Shown in pieces: positions 27,368-36,163 of a stretch of DNA of 64,000 nt. Source of the DNA: Paenibacillus sp. MBLB1832 (GTDB lineage: Bacteria; Bacillota; Bacilli; Paenibacillales; NBRC-103111); contig NZ_CP130319.1 of assembly GCF_032271945.1 (NCBI RefSeq), positions 3,987,001 through 4,051,000 of the forward strand, given 5' to 3'. Both the position numbers and the translations under genes were made by a program. The notes under the pieces were generated by a model. That model searched no databases, was not told where the DNA came from, and worked only from the letters and a program-made list of their open reading frames with translations. Within the stretch, counting starts at the first letter, position 1. Each line of letters begins with the position of its first letter.

Positions 27368-28720
27368 ATGAAAAAAATGCTCACAACAGCCGTCACCGCG
27401 ATTGTCGGTTTATCCCTCCTAGCCGGATGCGGCGGTCAGAGCCAGCAGCCAGCAGCCACAGGGGGAGCTTCCACCACTGCTACTCCGCAGCAGAAAATTA
27501 CGCTCAAGGTATACCACTACGCACTCGACAAGCGAGGTGAGATGTTGAACGCTGACATTAAGAAATTTGAAAGCGAACATCCGAATGTAACTGTCGAAAG
27601 CACAGTGCTCGTGCCAGGCGGAAGCTCTCTCGACAATCTCAAGAAGCTCGATGTGTTGACTGCATCTGGCAATGATGTCGACGTTGTCATGATGCCCAAC
27701 AGCGATGAAGTACTGGCCCGCGCAGCTGGCGGGGTTTTGGCACCACTAGATGAATTTTACACGAAAAACAATGTAAAACCGGAAGAAGACTATTTCGTTA
27801 ATCCGAAATACAAAGGAAAAACGTATGCGGCCATGGACACCCTGAGTTCCTGGTACGTGCTGCTCAATCAGAACGCTTTTGAGGAAGCCGGTGTGCCGCT
27901 GCCGAAGGAAGACTGGACTTGGGACGACTTCAGAGACATCGCCAAGAAGTTAACCAAGGGTGAAGGCGCTGACAAGCGCTACGGTGCGTACTTTCACTCC
28001 TGGGGCGAATACGCCAACCCGGTTGCCTATACCGATTTCAAAAATCCGTATCTGAAAGAAGACGGTACTTTGCAGTTCACCGATCCGTCCTATAAGTACT
28101 TTTTCAACCTTCGCCGTGCGATGGAAAAAGAGGATAAGTCCGCTAGACCTTACGCGGATGTCGTCGGGGCCAAGCTGAACTACACGTCCGAATTTGCTAA
28201 CGGCAAAGCCGCCATGCTGCTCACCGGCAGCTGGACGATTAGCTCCATGGCTGATACGGTCAAGAACCCGCACACGTTCAAGGTCGCGTTCGCTCCGATT
28301 CCGCGCTCTTCCAAGACAGCCGAGTTCGGTCTGTCCTACCTAAACGGCGACTATTGGGCAGCGGCGAATAGCAGCAAGCACAAAACCGAAGCCTTTGAAC
28401 TCATTCGTTACTTGACGACCAAAGGCAACATCAACCGCGGATTGCCCGGCTATAAAAAAGCGGACGGCAAGGCAGCGATTCTGAACGTGATCGGCGACAA
28501 AGCTAATCTGTTTAATGTCGATTCGCTTGTACAAGCAGTTTACGACAAACGCCTAAAAACAGCCGGCGCTTCCGAAGTCAACATCTCGTACGGGTCTCAG
28601 CTCAAAAAAGTGGTAGAGGACGGCTTCAGCAAGTTCATTCTCGACGGCGGTTCGTTCGAAGACACGCAAAAAATGATGTTGGATGAGGGCAAAAAAATCA
28701 TGGATCAAAACAAAAAATAA
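27368..28720 (+). CDS. Sugar ABC transporter substrate-binding lipoprotein
   Basis: 450 aa. Lipobox LLAGCGG (Cys ~21) after a short signal peptide, a low-complexity linker (QSQQPAATGGASTTATP) and then a family-1 solute-binding fold: KVYHYALDKRGEMLNADIKK, FANGKAAMLLTGSWTISSMA, SYLNGDYWAAANSSKHKTEA. Anchored outside the membrane, it captures the oligosaccharide for the two upstream permeases. Start ATG behind AAAGGGG. A weak hairpin follows at 28728. Confidence 0.9.
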   Translation: MKKMLTTAVTAIVGLSLLAGCGGQSQQPAATGGASTTATPQQKITLKVYHYALDKRGEMLNADIKKFESEHPNVTVESTVLVPGGSSLDNLKKLDVLTASGNDVDVVMMPNSDEVLARAAGGVLAPLDEFYTKNNVKPEEDYFVNPKYKGKTYAAMDTLSSWYVLLNQNAFEEAGVPLPKEDWTWDDFRDIAKKLTKGEGADKRYGAYFHSWGEYANPVAYTDFKNPYLKEDGTLQFTDPSYKYFFNLRRAMEKEDKSARPYADVVGAKLNYTSEFANGKAAMLLTGSWTISSMADTVKNPHTFKVAFAPIPRSSKTAEFGLSYLNGDYWAAANSSKHKTEAFELIRYLTTKGNINRGLPGYKKADGKAAILNVIGDKANLFNVDSLVQAVYDKRLKTAGASEVNISYGSQLKKVVEDGFSKFILDGGSFEDTQKMMLDEGKKIMDQNKK

Positions 28721-28727
28721 GATGTTC

Positions 28728-28756
28728 GGACAGGTGCCCTTTTGGCGCCTGTTCTC
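28728..28756 (+). terminator. Hairpin between lipoprotein and kinase genes
   Basis: ACAGGTGCC / GGCGCCTGT (one G-U pair) with a short loop and no clear T-run. Likely a partial terminator or mRNA-stabilising stem that keeps kinase expression below that of the binding protein. Confidence 0.5.
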
Positions 28757-28825
28757 GTCATTTCGACATTATTTTTGTATACTTAGAGGACAACAATGGC
28801 GCTAGCAATGCAGGAGGAACCGGCT

Positions 28826-30589
28826 ATGCTTTGGACACGACGACTGACCTTTTACCAAAAAATTCTGTTCTCCCTGCTCGGCTTCCTCCTGCTGCCCATT
28901 TTGGCGGGACTCATTATCTCCTATTGGACGATTAAGCAGACAGTGACGGACAAAATTAATCTCTCCAATAAACAGTTCATCGAGCTTGTCGCTAAGGACA
29001 TCACGAAGACGACGGACGAAGTGGTTAACAACTCGAACTTCTTGCTGCATGACGCCGAGCTGCTCAAGGAGCTCAGCGTGCTCAAGGAAGCATCGACGAT
29101 TCAAACGTATGCAACTTACAAAGCAATGAACAATATCAGTGAGTACTTTACGCTGCTCACTACACGCACCATGCATTTAAGTACAAGTGTAAGCATTATG
29201 AATCCCAAAGGATTACTGCTGTATGGCATTCAGAGCGAACAGCTCTATGCCGATCTACGCAAAGAGCTCAGCCGACTGCCCGCAAGCGAGGGTGTGGATG
29301 CCAGCCGCGTCTATTGGCTCGGCTATCCGAAGGGTGCGGAAACACCTTCCCGCGAAACGGCTCCGAGCTATTATGTGTCGCGCGTCATGAAGAACCGCAG
29401 TACTGGCGAGCTGCTCGGGACCTTGTATTACGGGTTGCCATATGGATACTTCGATCAGTTGCTTGGCCATCAGGTGAGCGGCACATTTCACTTGACAGAC
29501 GCCGGAGGCGCTGTGATTTATCCGTTGGGTGGCGGTGCATTTCCCAACCAGGCAGGTGAGGGAACGATTTCGCAAAGCTACGTCCTGCCCGAAACCGGCT
29601 GGACACTCACATACACGATCAGCACTGGGACGGTAACGGGAGAAGTCAAGCGGACCTTTCTGTTCTATGCGGCTCTGGTGCTACTCGCCGGCATGGTCCT
29701 AATGCTGGCGGCCGTTGTCTATGCACGCGGCTTGTACCGCCCGATTTTCCAAATGAAATCGATCGTGAACCTGTTTTCCGGCGGCAATCAGTCCGTGCGA
29801 TTTCCTGTGGAGGGCAATGACGAAATCGCCCAGCTCGGGTATGCCTTTAACAGTATGCTGACGCAAATCAGCGGCTTCATCCATGACATCCGCCAGGAGC
29901 AGGAGGATAAGCGCGTGCTGGAGCTCCAGGCGCTCACCGCGCAGATTCGGCCGCATTTTCTAATGAACACGCTCAATTCGATTAAGTGCAATCTGCTGCT
30001 AACCGGTGACACGATACATAGCCGTCAGTTAGATGCACTAATGCGCCTACTCTGGGCGAATATGAATATTCGTGAGCTAACGACGCTTAGCGAAGAATGC
30101 ACACTGCTGACACACTATATCCAGATTATGCAAATGCGCAGCGGGCTGGAGGTTCAGCTGGTGCTTGCTCTGGACGAAGCTAGCGCCGATTGGCAGGTCC
30201 CTCGCCTTCTGCTTCAGCCATTGGTCGAGAATGCGCTTATTCACGGTTTTGGCGGAACGGTAGATTTGCAGGAAGATCCTGAGATTCGAGTTACGTCAAC
30301 GGTTGAGGACGGACAGTGGGTCGTGCAGGTTGCGGATAACGGTGCAGGCATGACAGGGGATGTGCTGGACAGCTTAAACACTCGGCTGACTGGCAGAGAG
30401 GAAGTGCCCGGGAGCCGCCACATCGGCCTTGTAAATACGTATCAGCGGCTGAGGCTGGCTTACGGGGCAGCGGTCAACATGACCGTCATCCCTGGTGTAG
30501 GTATTGGGCTCATTGTCGAACTGCGCATCCCGCTTAGCGGCGACACTCCGCATTTACGTCATGTTAAGAGAGAGGAAGCCCCATTATGA
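28826..30589 (+). CDS. YesM-type sensor histidine kinase
   Basis: 587 aa from ATG 28826, just after GGAGGAACCGGCT. Two membrane helices (~10-32 and ~275-300) enclose an extracellular Cache-like domain. HAMP domain ~300-355 (YRPIFQMKSIVNLFSGG). His_kinase domain with phospho-acceptor in QIRPHFLMNTLNSIK. HATPase_c with N box LLQPLVENALIHGF and G box ADNGAGMTGD. It senses sugar, or sugar-loaded binding protein, at the surface. Its stop overlaps the next start by 4 nt (ATGA), so kinase and regulator are strictly paired. Confidence 0.9.
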   Translation: MLWTRRLTFYQKILFSLLGFLLLPILAGLIISYWTIKQTVTDKINLSNKQFIELVAKDITKTTDEVVNNSNFLLHDAELLKELSVLKEASTIQTYATYKAMNNISEYFTLLTTRTMHLSTSVSIMNPKGLLLYGIQSEQLYADLRKELSRLPASEGVDASRVYWLGYPKGAETPSRETAPSYYVSRVMKNRSTGELLGTLYYGLPYGYFDQLLGHQVSGTFHLTDAGGAVIYPLGGGAFPNQAGEGTISQSYVLPETGWTLTYTISTGTVTGEVKRTFLFYAALVLLAGMVLMLAAVVYARGLYRPIFQMKSIVNLFSGGNQSVRFPVEGNDEIAQLGYAFNSMLTQISGFIHDIRQEQEDKRVLELQALTAQIRPHFLMNTLNSIKCNLLLTGDTIHSRQLDALMRLLWANMNIRELTTLSEECTLLTHYIQIMQMRSGLEVQLVLALDEASADWQVPRLLLQPLVENALIHGFGGTVDLQEDPEIRVTSTVEDGQWVVQVADNGAGMTGDVLDSLNTRLTGREEVPGSRHIGLVNTYQRLRLAYGAAVNMTVIPGVGIGLIVELRIPLSGDTPHLRHVKREEAPL

Positions 30590-32127
30590 GAAACGTCATG
30601 CTCATTGACGATGATTTACCGATGCTCCATTACATTCGGCAGTTGATTCCATGGGAACAGCTCGGCTTGACTGTGTGCGGCGCCATTAACGCCAGCATCA
30701 AGGCGCTGCAGCAATTCGAGCTGCTGCAGCCGGAGCTGGTCATCCTTGACATTGATATGCCTCAGATGGACGGCATGGAGCTATGCGCTCGCATTCATGC
30801 GATCAAGCCGCAGACGCGGGTCATTTTCCTGACCTGCCACGCTGACTTTCATTTTGCCAAGCGAGCCGTCGAGCTGCAAGCCGATGACTATTTGACGAAG
30901 CATGACTTGACTGCCGAGACGCTGGAAGCGAGCGTGCGCAAGTCGCTCTCCCGCATGGACGCGCTGGAGGCCGCAAACCGTGAGCCGCTGGTACGGCACC
31001 AGGACACGCTGCGGCGCAACTTCTTCAATGAGCTGCAGAGCACAGTAAACCCCTCTTATCTGCTGCCCTACGCTGCCCGGCTGGGCATTCACTGGCCGCA
31101 TCCGCACTTCTTGCTGCATGTCGCTTTTCCCGACTTGGCGTCGTTTCCTCCACAGTACCGGTTTGAAGACTACGAGGCTATCTACTATGGCTTGTACAAC
31201 ATTGCCGTAGAGACGGCACAGACGATGAGCTTTAACGCCACAACCTTTGTGCTCGAAGACGGCACGCTCGTCCAAGTGCTGAACATCGCCGGGCTGCAAG
31301 GCACAGTCGCGCCGCAGCTGGACGCCTTTGAAGCGCAGCTGCAGCGCCATGCGGCCGGCTACCTAAAGATTGGGCTGACGTTCGCGCGCAGTGGGCTGCT
31401 GAAAGGGCTGGACGCCGTGCCGCAAGAGCTGCGGCACCTGCGAGCCGTCACCGCGGAGCGCTTCTACGGCGCCGCTGCCCCCAGCGCCCGCGAGGAGGCC
31501 AGCGGCTTAGCGGCGAACGCAACGCTCCCAGCCGACGTCTGGGACGCGCTCGGCAGAGCCTTCGCCGGCAGGACCCACGATGGCGTGGCCGATGCGCTGG
31601 AGCGATTGCAGCGGGAGGCGCTAGCCAGGCGTACAACGCCGGCGCTGCTTCTCGCGGCCTGCTCGCAGTGGGTGCAAGGCGTGGAGATTCAGCACAAGGA
31701 GCTTAATCACCGCCCCTTCCACACACTGCTCCAGCAGGCCCGCACGCTACGGGAAGCAGTCGCGGTGCTGTACAAGCACCTGCTGCGCCTCGGCGCCTCG
31801 CGGCTGCCCGCGACCACGCAGGAACTCAAGTTGCAGGCGGTCGACCGTTACATCGCGGAGCATATCAGCGAAGATATCACGCTCGTCGATATGGCGAGTC
31901 ACTTGTACCTGAACCCGAGCTATTTTTCGCGAGATTTTAAGAAGCGCACCGGCACTAATTTCTCGGATTATGTGCATCAGTTCAAGATGCAGGAAGCGGC
32001 GCGCATGCTAAGAAGCGGCGAGGAGAATGTCTCCTTCACGGCCTATCATCTGGGCTACTCGGATCGCACCTACTTCTCGAAGCTGTTCAAGAAGTACATG
32101 GGCGTTAGCCCTAAGGATTATAAATAA
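30586..32127 (+). CDS. YesN-type response regulator with AraC DNA-binding domain
   Basis: 513 aa. REC domain ~1-120 with phospho-acceptor Asp in LVILDIDMPQMDGME and acidic pocket LIDDDLP. Central linker domain ~150-390, unusually GC-rich in its coding DNA (31.4-31.9 kb). Terminal AraC double HTH ~405-510 (ITLVDMASHLYLNPSYFSRD and VSFTAYHLGYSDRTYFSKLF). It is the likely regulator that binds the repeated motifs at 23.1, 25.2 and 27.25 kb. No terminator is obvious after it. Confidence 0.9.
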   Translation: MRNVMLIDDDLPMLHYIRQLIPWEQLGLTVCGAINASIKALQQFELLQPELVILDIDMPQMDGMELCARIHAIKPQTRVIFLTCHADFHFAKRAVELQADDYLTKHDLTAETLEASVRKSLSRMDALEAANREPLVRHQDTLRRNFFNELQSTVNPSYLLPYAARLGIHWPHPHFLLHVAFPDLASFPPQYRFEDYEAIYYGLYNIAVETAQTMSFNATTFVLEDGTLVQVLNIAGLQGTVAPQLDAFEAQLQRHAAGYLKIGLTFARSGLLKGLDAVPQELRHLRAVTAERFYGAAAPSAREEASGLAANATLPADVWDALGRAFAGRTHDGVADALERLQREALARRTTPALLLAACSQWVQGVEIQHKELNHRPFHTLLQQARTLREAVAVLYKHLLRLGASRLPATTQELKLQAVDRYIAEHISEDITLVDMASHLYLNPSYFSRDFKKRTGTNFSDYVHQFKMQEAARMLRSGEENVSFTAYHLGYSDRTYFSKLFKKYMGVSPKDYK

Positions 32128-32554
32128 CGAATACCCAAAGGTTTAAATCTAAATTACTGAAAAAGGTTTCGCACTCTGAATTGAATATTGCCCATTGGGG
32201 CCAAGTGTTATTAAACCTCTTTTCAGGCTTAGCGACACTATGATTTAGAAGATTGAACACCCATGTAATTCCCTCCTTGAAGCTGTTTATAACAATCTTA
32301 TCTTTTTTATCATTCAACCAGCCTGGCCTATAAAAATCAGGTGAAACATTGTCAGGTTGATTTTCAAACAGTACTTCTTTTTCTCTGCTAAATACATTCA
32401 TTTTTTCAATATTGTAGGTTGTTGGTGTTCGGTAAGGACGCATGGATAAAGTGGTCGCAGGGATACTTGGGCGCCGCCGGAGCTGCATGTCGGGAGGAAC
32501 ATAGTACAGAAGTTTTTGGAACGGGCGAAAGAGGAAATTGAAGATGCAAAAATG

Positions 32555-32590
32555 AGCAGCCTATTCCTTTTGGGGTAGGCTGCTTTATTT
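32555..32590 (+). terminator. Terminator-like hairpin
   Basis: AGCAGCCTA / TAGGCTGCT with a 12-base loop and a TTATTTT tail on the plus strand. On that strand it follows a short coding-like tail ending LERAKEEIEDAKMSS, so it is the end of a lost gene. Confidence 0.6.
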
Positions 32591-32726
32591 TACCATGCTT
32601 TGAAGGTGCCATATTCCTGATGTAAATAGTCGAGTTTAACTACTTCTATTTTATTTTTAAATGCAAATGGCTTTAAGCATTCTTCATATATTTTACTGAA
32701 CTTGATACCTCACAATTCATTTTACC
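32590..32726 (-). pseudogene. C-terminal relic of a small protein
   Basis: Minus-strand frame SKIYEECLKPFAFKNKIEVV then KLDYLHQEYGTFKAW and stop. Just upstream the plausible start MNCEVS is in another frame, so a frameshift separates them. Family not recognised. Confidence 0.35.
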
Positions 32727-32742
32727 ACATATTGCAACTAGC

Positions 32743-32812
32743 CTGCCTGTTAGCGCGGCGAATGGCTGCCACGCGGCAGCCATTCACTGTTTAACTATCG
32801 TTTCTCCGTTAG
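32743..32812 (-). repeat. CCCGTTAG palindromic repeat 6
   Basis: Complete unit: CTGCCTGTTAG, hairpin (GAATGGCTGCC ... GGCAGCCATTC), CTATCGTTTCTCCGTTAG. It lies 30 nt after the stop of the membrane-protein gene. Confidence 0.7.
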
Positions 32813-32842
32813 CTCAGTGCCCGTGCCCCGATAAGAATTTTT

Positions 32843-33616
32843 TTACTCTATCGCCCACTCCACCTTTATCGCGCCTTGCAGACCGTTTCCTTCCACAACG
32901 AACCGATATTCCGCAGTCTTTTTTATAGTCACATTGTACTTTAGCCTACCATTGATGTTCTCTCGTACTCCGATATTTTTTCCGTTTTCATCAATAAGAG
33001 AATATCCGTAGCCGCCTCGTTCTACATTCGTAATCTCCACTGAGTATGACAAGGTCTCACCCTCTCGAACTACCACTGGAATCTCATGTTTTCCATTGAA
33101 ATAAGTAAAGTTAGCTTCGAAAGATGTACTAGTTGTTTTATCGGTCCATCCATTTTTCACAGTAAAATCGATGTTGAGAACGACGACAAGCAGCAGCGGA
33201 AAAGCGATGGAGAATGCGTATTTAACAGATGATTTCAGCTTCGACCATTGTGTCCCAACATAAAAAATGAGAGCAGACAGTGCCCCAACAGTACCTGCAA
33301 ATATCATATATATATTGAACCCATTAACCATATAAAAGGCATATCCTGCAATGACATAGAGCAATGCTTTTCCTAATTTGCCCATCCTCGGAATGAGCCG
33401 TGCGAATAGGTCAATCACTAAGGAACAGGCGATCCCATACATATAGAAAATGTGCAAAAGTTTCAACTGAAACATAACCTCAACAGTCTTATACATATCA
33501 AATCCCGTGTTCATGAACATGAATAAAATGAAAAGAAAAGTTGCGATGCCTGCTCCAGATAACTTCGAAAAAAGGTAAGGTACTACTCGTTGTACGCGAA
33601 GAATGTCCGTCTTCAT
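32843..33616 (-). CDS. Membrane protein with extracytoplasmic beta domain
   Basis: 257 aa. About five hydrophobic helices within residues 10-155 (GIATFLFILFMFMNTGF, LLVVVLNIDF). A ~100-residue soluble C-terminal domain rich in beta strands follows (IPVVVREGETLSYSVEITNV ... EYRFVVEGNGLQGAIKVEWA). It starts within the stop of the signal-peptidase-like gene (4-nt ATGA overlap), so the two are made together and probably act together at the membrane. Family not recognised. Confidence 0.65.
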   Translation of the reverse strand: MKTDILRVQRVVPYLFSKLSGAGIATFLFILFMFMNTGFDMYKTVEVMFQLKLLHIFYMYGIACSLVIDLFARLIPRMGKLGKALLYVIAGYAFYMVNGFNIYMIFAGTVGALSALIFYVGTQWSKLKSSVKYAFSIAFPLLLVVVLNIDFTVKNGWTDKTTSTSFEANFTYFNGKHEIPVVVREGETLSYSVEITNVERGGYGYSLIDENGKNIGVRENINGRLKYNVTIKKTAEYRFVVEGNGLQGAIKVEWAIE

Positions 33617-34266
33617 TTCTTCACCACACCAAGAACCTTACCCAGTATATTATTTTTTGGGATTGTTCCAAAATGTCTGCTGTCCGCACTACGAAACCAA
33701 TCGTCTCCAATAATGTAATACTGACCCTCAGGTACTTTTAATTCTATCTTATTGGTTTCGTCACTTTCCTGAATAAATTTTACATTCCCTTTAAAATTTT
33801 CGCGAATGTTATCAGCTAAATCAGATAGATTTGCTGCCTCTTGCAATTCTTCAATGTTCATTCCAAGTCTGTGTGCTTGCCCGTAAAAGGTATCAAGTTT
33901 TCTTCCGTTTATATAAATCTGACCTTTATCAATGCGGATATTCTCTCCAGGCAAGGCGACAATTCTTGCAATTTCATTCTCGCTCAAATTAATTTTGGAG
34001 TTCTCCAATTTTGGAATTTTATAAAATACGATTTCCCCTCTTTGAACGTCATTTGATTTGTAATACGTTTGATCGACTACAATTTCGAAGCCATCGAACT
34101 CATGATGACCCCGATCCATGTTGTCATAACGGTGATTGTATACATTCTTACCTTCAACGGAGTTAATTATATTAATATCCTGTTTTGTTACATTATCTTG
34201 TAGCGGCTCTACGGTGCAAGCTGTTAGTAAAACAGTAATTAACATAAGAAATACGCTTAATTTCAT
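33613..34266 (-). CDS. Signal peptidase I-like lipoprotein lacking catalytic residues
   Basis: 217 aa. It begins with a lipoprotein signal (MKLSVFLMLITVLLTACTVE; lipobox Cys 17) in place of the usual membrane anchor. S26 boxes are recognisable: RGEIVFYKIP, RIVALPGENIRIDKGQIYIN and YYIIGDDWFRSADSRHFGTI. Where signal peptidases have SMxP with the nucleophile Ser, this protein has NMDR. Where they have Lys-Arg before the VIGLPGD-type box, it has Ala-Arg. Both members of the Ser/Lys dyad are therefore absent and it is probably not a protease. It may bind peptides or regulate the membrane protein encoded after it. Confidence 0.75.
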   Translation of the reverse strand: MKLSVFLMLITVLLTACTVEPLQDNVTKQDINIINSVEGKNVYNHRYDNMDRGHHEFDGFEIVVDQTYYKSNDVQRGEIVFYKIPKLENSKINLSENEIARIVALPGENIRIDKGQIYINGRKLDTFYGQAHRLGMNIEELQEAANLSDLADNIRENFKGNVKFIQESDETNKIELKVPEGQYYIIGDDWFRSADSRHFGTIPKNNILGKVLGVVKK

Positions 34267-34454
34267 TAGCTCACCTCCAAAAGTATCCTATAAATATTAT
34301 ACTTCAAAAGGATAGTTAAACTTCCATATTTTGTGAAAAATTTACGAACACCTGCATTAAATAAATGATATCCTTTAGCGTAAAATGTTAGTCTGTCAAT
34401 CCTAATCGTTGAAAAGACGTTGTTTCCAAAGTGCCCCACGCTATGCCCTTTAGC

Positions 34455-34757
34455 TTAATGATGCTTTTTGAGTATAAGCAATAGCTCGCCAGAATCGTTA
34501 CTCCATAAGTCGGCAAAATAAAAGTAACCATCAGGGAAATCATCGAGATATGCTGTATCTTCCAAAGTAATATGTCTTTTAATATCGAGCCACTTAAGTT
34601 TCAAATCATCACTTGAAATAGAATTAATCTTGTTTTCTATTTCTTGTATATAGCAAATAATCCCGTTATTAAATATTGCTTTGCTCAGTTCCTGCAATGA
34701 TGTAATTGGTATCTTTTGAAATTCCTTTGTTAATTCCTCAAGCTGACTTTTTTCCAT
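34455..34757 (-). CDS. Hypothetical 100-aa protein, immunity-like
   Basis: ATG 34757 follows GAGGTGATGTGGATA. Acidic and soluble: FQKIPITSLQELSKAIFNNG, then LDDFPDGYFYFADLWSNDSG and LLLILKKHH. Size and placement beside CCCGTTAG repeats are like those of the SMI1/KNR4 and 125-aa genes near 15 kb. Not recognised. Confidence 0.55.
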   Translation of the reverse strand: MEKSQLEELTKEFQKIPITSLQELSKAIFNNGIICYIQEIENKINSISSDDLKLKWLDIKRHITLEDTAYLDDFPDGYFYFADLWSNDSGELLLILKKHH

Positions 34758-34847
34758 TATCCACATCACCTCAAATCATTAATGGTCTTACTCCATTATG
34801 AGCATCAAATTTTAATTAAGGAGTATAGCATATATTGTTGAAGAATG

Positions 34848-34933
34848 CTGCCCGTTAGCACAGAAAGGCTGCCGTTGTTCTCGCGGCAGCCTCATAATGT
34901 GGGTTATTGTGCTATCGTAATCTGCCCGTTAGT
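34848..34933 (-). repeat. CCCGTTAG palindromic repeat 7, double
   Basis: CTGCCCGTTAG, hairpin (GGCTGCCG ... CGGCAGCC), CTATCGT, then at once a second left end CTGCCCGTTAGTTTAG. Two units appear fused, which suggests loss of a segment between them. Confidence 0.65.
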
Positions 34934-35345
34934 TTAGCGATTACAGCCAATTGGAACTAAAAGTTTGTTTGAACTAAAGCTTTGTAAGAGCTTTAACCAG
35001 AACGTTTGAATGGCTCTGTCGGGAATGAGGTCAAGTTCTTGTCATTGGCTCGTGACAAGAACCTGATGTCATAACACACAAAAGCCTCGATTCACGCGGC
35101 TCTTTATGAGGTAATGTTATTGTCACAACAGCAAAGGCGAATGGATTGAACCCATACAAATACCTAGTCTATCTGTTGCAACAACTACCAGCGGTTGCAT
35201 TTCGTCAGCAGCCGGCGATACTAGATGCGTACTTTCATGGAGTCCGGCAGCTGGGCAACATAGTACATACGCAGAGCCTTTGGATCTCCATGAACCATGG
35301 GCTTTTATGTTTCAATACACCTAGTTATTAGACGCTTACAATAGA
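34934..35345. other. Gene-poor stretch at the left edge of the Tn7-like block
   Basis: Non-coding DNA containing the IS66 tail (35115-35339). I found no clear Tn7-type end here. The left end of the first transposon may have been deleted when the IS66 remnant formed. Confidence 0.45.
35115..35339 (+). pseudogene. IS66-family transposase C-terminal fragment and right end
   Basis: The frame reads TAKANGLNPYKYLVYLLQQL then PAVAFRQQPAILDAYF, the standard IS66 TnpC C-terminus. The DNA ends at 35339 with GACGCTTAC, matching the GTAAGCGTC tip typical of IS66 ends. Everything upstream (TnpA, TnpB, most of TnpC) is gone. It abuts the last gene of the first Tn7-like module. Confidence 0.7.
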
Positions 35346-36158
35346 TTACTCTACAATGTTTAATTTAGACATCCTTTCCAACCTAGACTGCCAAAACATT
35401 CTTTTTCTAATTTCTTTTTCTAAAGTTATTAAATAATATTTTCTTTGAATATCAGTAGTCTTTCTAGTTTTATTCAAATCTGATACCTTTAAAATACCTT
35501 TTGAAGTAAATTCAACTATGCTCTGAAGGTCCACAGTAGCACACTTTAAAAGTGTCTCTTTAGTTAAAAATTCAACTGCTTCCTTAGTCATATAACAAGC
35601 TGGTGCTTCTATAAATGAGAGGGTTCCCATCTCAAAAGCGATTGAAGAATACGAACCGCATGATTTAACTGCCAATTTTCTTTTTTTGTCCCAGGCTCTC
35701 TTTAGGAACTCTGCTTCAAGAAATGATTTTCTCCATAGTCCTACTTTATTAGATAATGGTAGTTTAATTATATTTTCCGAAAAAGCTATTTGATTGAATC
35801 CATTTAACTTACCAAATTTATTCGGTGAATAACGTATGTACTTCTCTCCACAAATTTGAATTGGTTTAAGTAATTTAAGCTCCTCCGCGGATAATAAGTT
35901 TCTATCTAATTGAGAAATGAAAGGTAGAATTCCCAAATCATAAAGAAGCTCATTTAACTCCAAATGATTGTAATCATAGTCTTTATTCGTAATAAATTCC
36001 CCGATAACACCATGCTCTCTCCACATCATCCTCTTCTTGTTTAGCATATCTTGCTCATTACGTATAAAACTTTTTAGCAATTTAAGCTTCTCTTCTTCAT
36101 GCTTAAGTCTCGCATATGAACCATCTGCAATGAAATTCTTCACCTCTTCTATGCTCAA
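35346..36158 (-). CDS. Unknown protein in the TniQ operon of Tn7-like module 1
   Basis: 270 aa. N-terminal charged helical region (ARLKHEEEKLKLLKSFIRNE), middle region with KPIQICGEKYIRYSPNKFGK, basic C-terminus (LEKEIRKRMFWQSRLERMSK). It starts five bases after the TniQ/TnsD-like stop, so the two are co-expressed. It stands where tnsE follows tnsD in Tn7, but I see no TnsE similarity. It could be a target-selection partner of TniQ or cargo. Codon use is AT-rich like the rest of the block. Confidence 0.5.
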   Translation of the reverse strand: MSIEEVKNFIADGSYARLKHEEEKLKLLKSFIRNEQDMLNKKRMMWREHGVIGEFITNKDYDYNHLELNELLYDLGILPFISQLDRNLLSAEELKLLKPIQICGEKYIRYSPNKFGKLNGFNQIAFSENIIKLPLSNKVGLWRKSFLEAEFLKRAWDKKRKLAVKSCGSYSSIAFEMGTLSFIEAPACYMTKEAVEFLTKETLLKCATVDLQSIVEFTSKGILKVSDLNKTRKTTDIQRKYYLITLEKEIRKRMFWQSRLERMSKLNIVE

Positions 36159-36163
36159 GTACT

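Larger units (their letters stand above)
32128..32842. other. Decayed intergenic region
   Basis: About 715 bases between the response regulator and the membrane-protein gene. A minus-strand frame (32401 down to 32111) reads KEVLFENQPDNVSPDFYRPG and GITWVFNLLNHSVAKPEKRF, but it has no ribosome site and overlaps the regulator gene. Also here are a terminator (32555-32590), a frameshifted minus-strand tail and a CCCGTTAG repeat. I regard these as gene relics. Confidence 0.45.

Noticed and set aside
30781-31636. Long minus-strand frames opposite the response regulator
   Set aside because: They arise from the high GC of the real gene on the plus strand and have no independent support.
32111-32488. 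125-aa minus-strand frame overlapping the response regulator end
   Set aside because: No ribosome site, overlap with a well-supported gene, and flanking DNA contains other relics. Kept only as part of a decayed region.
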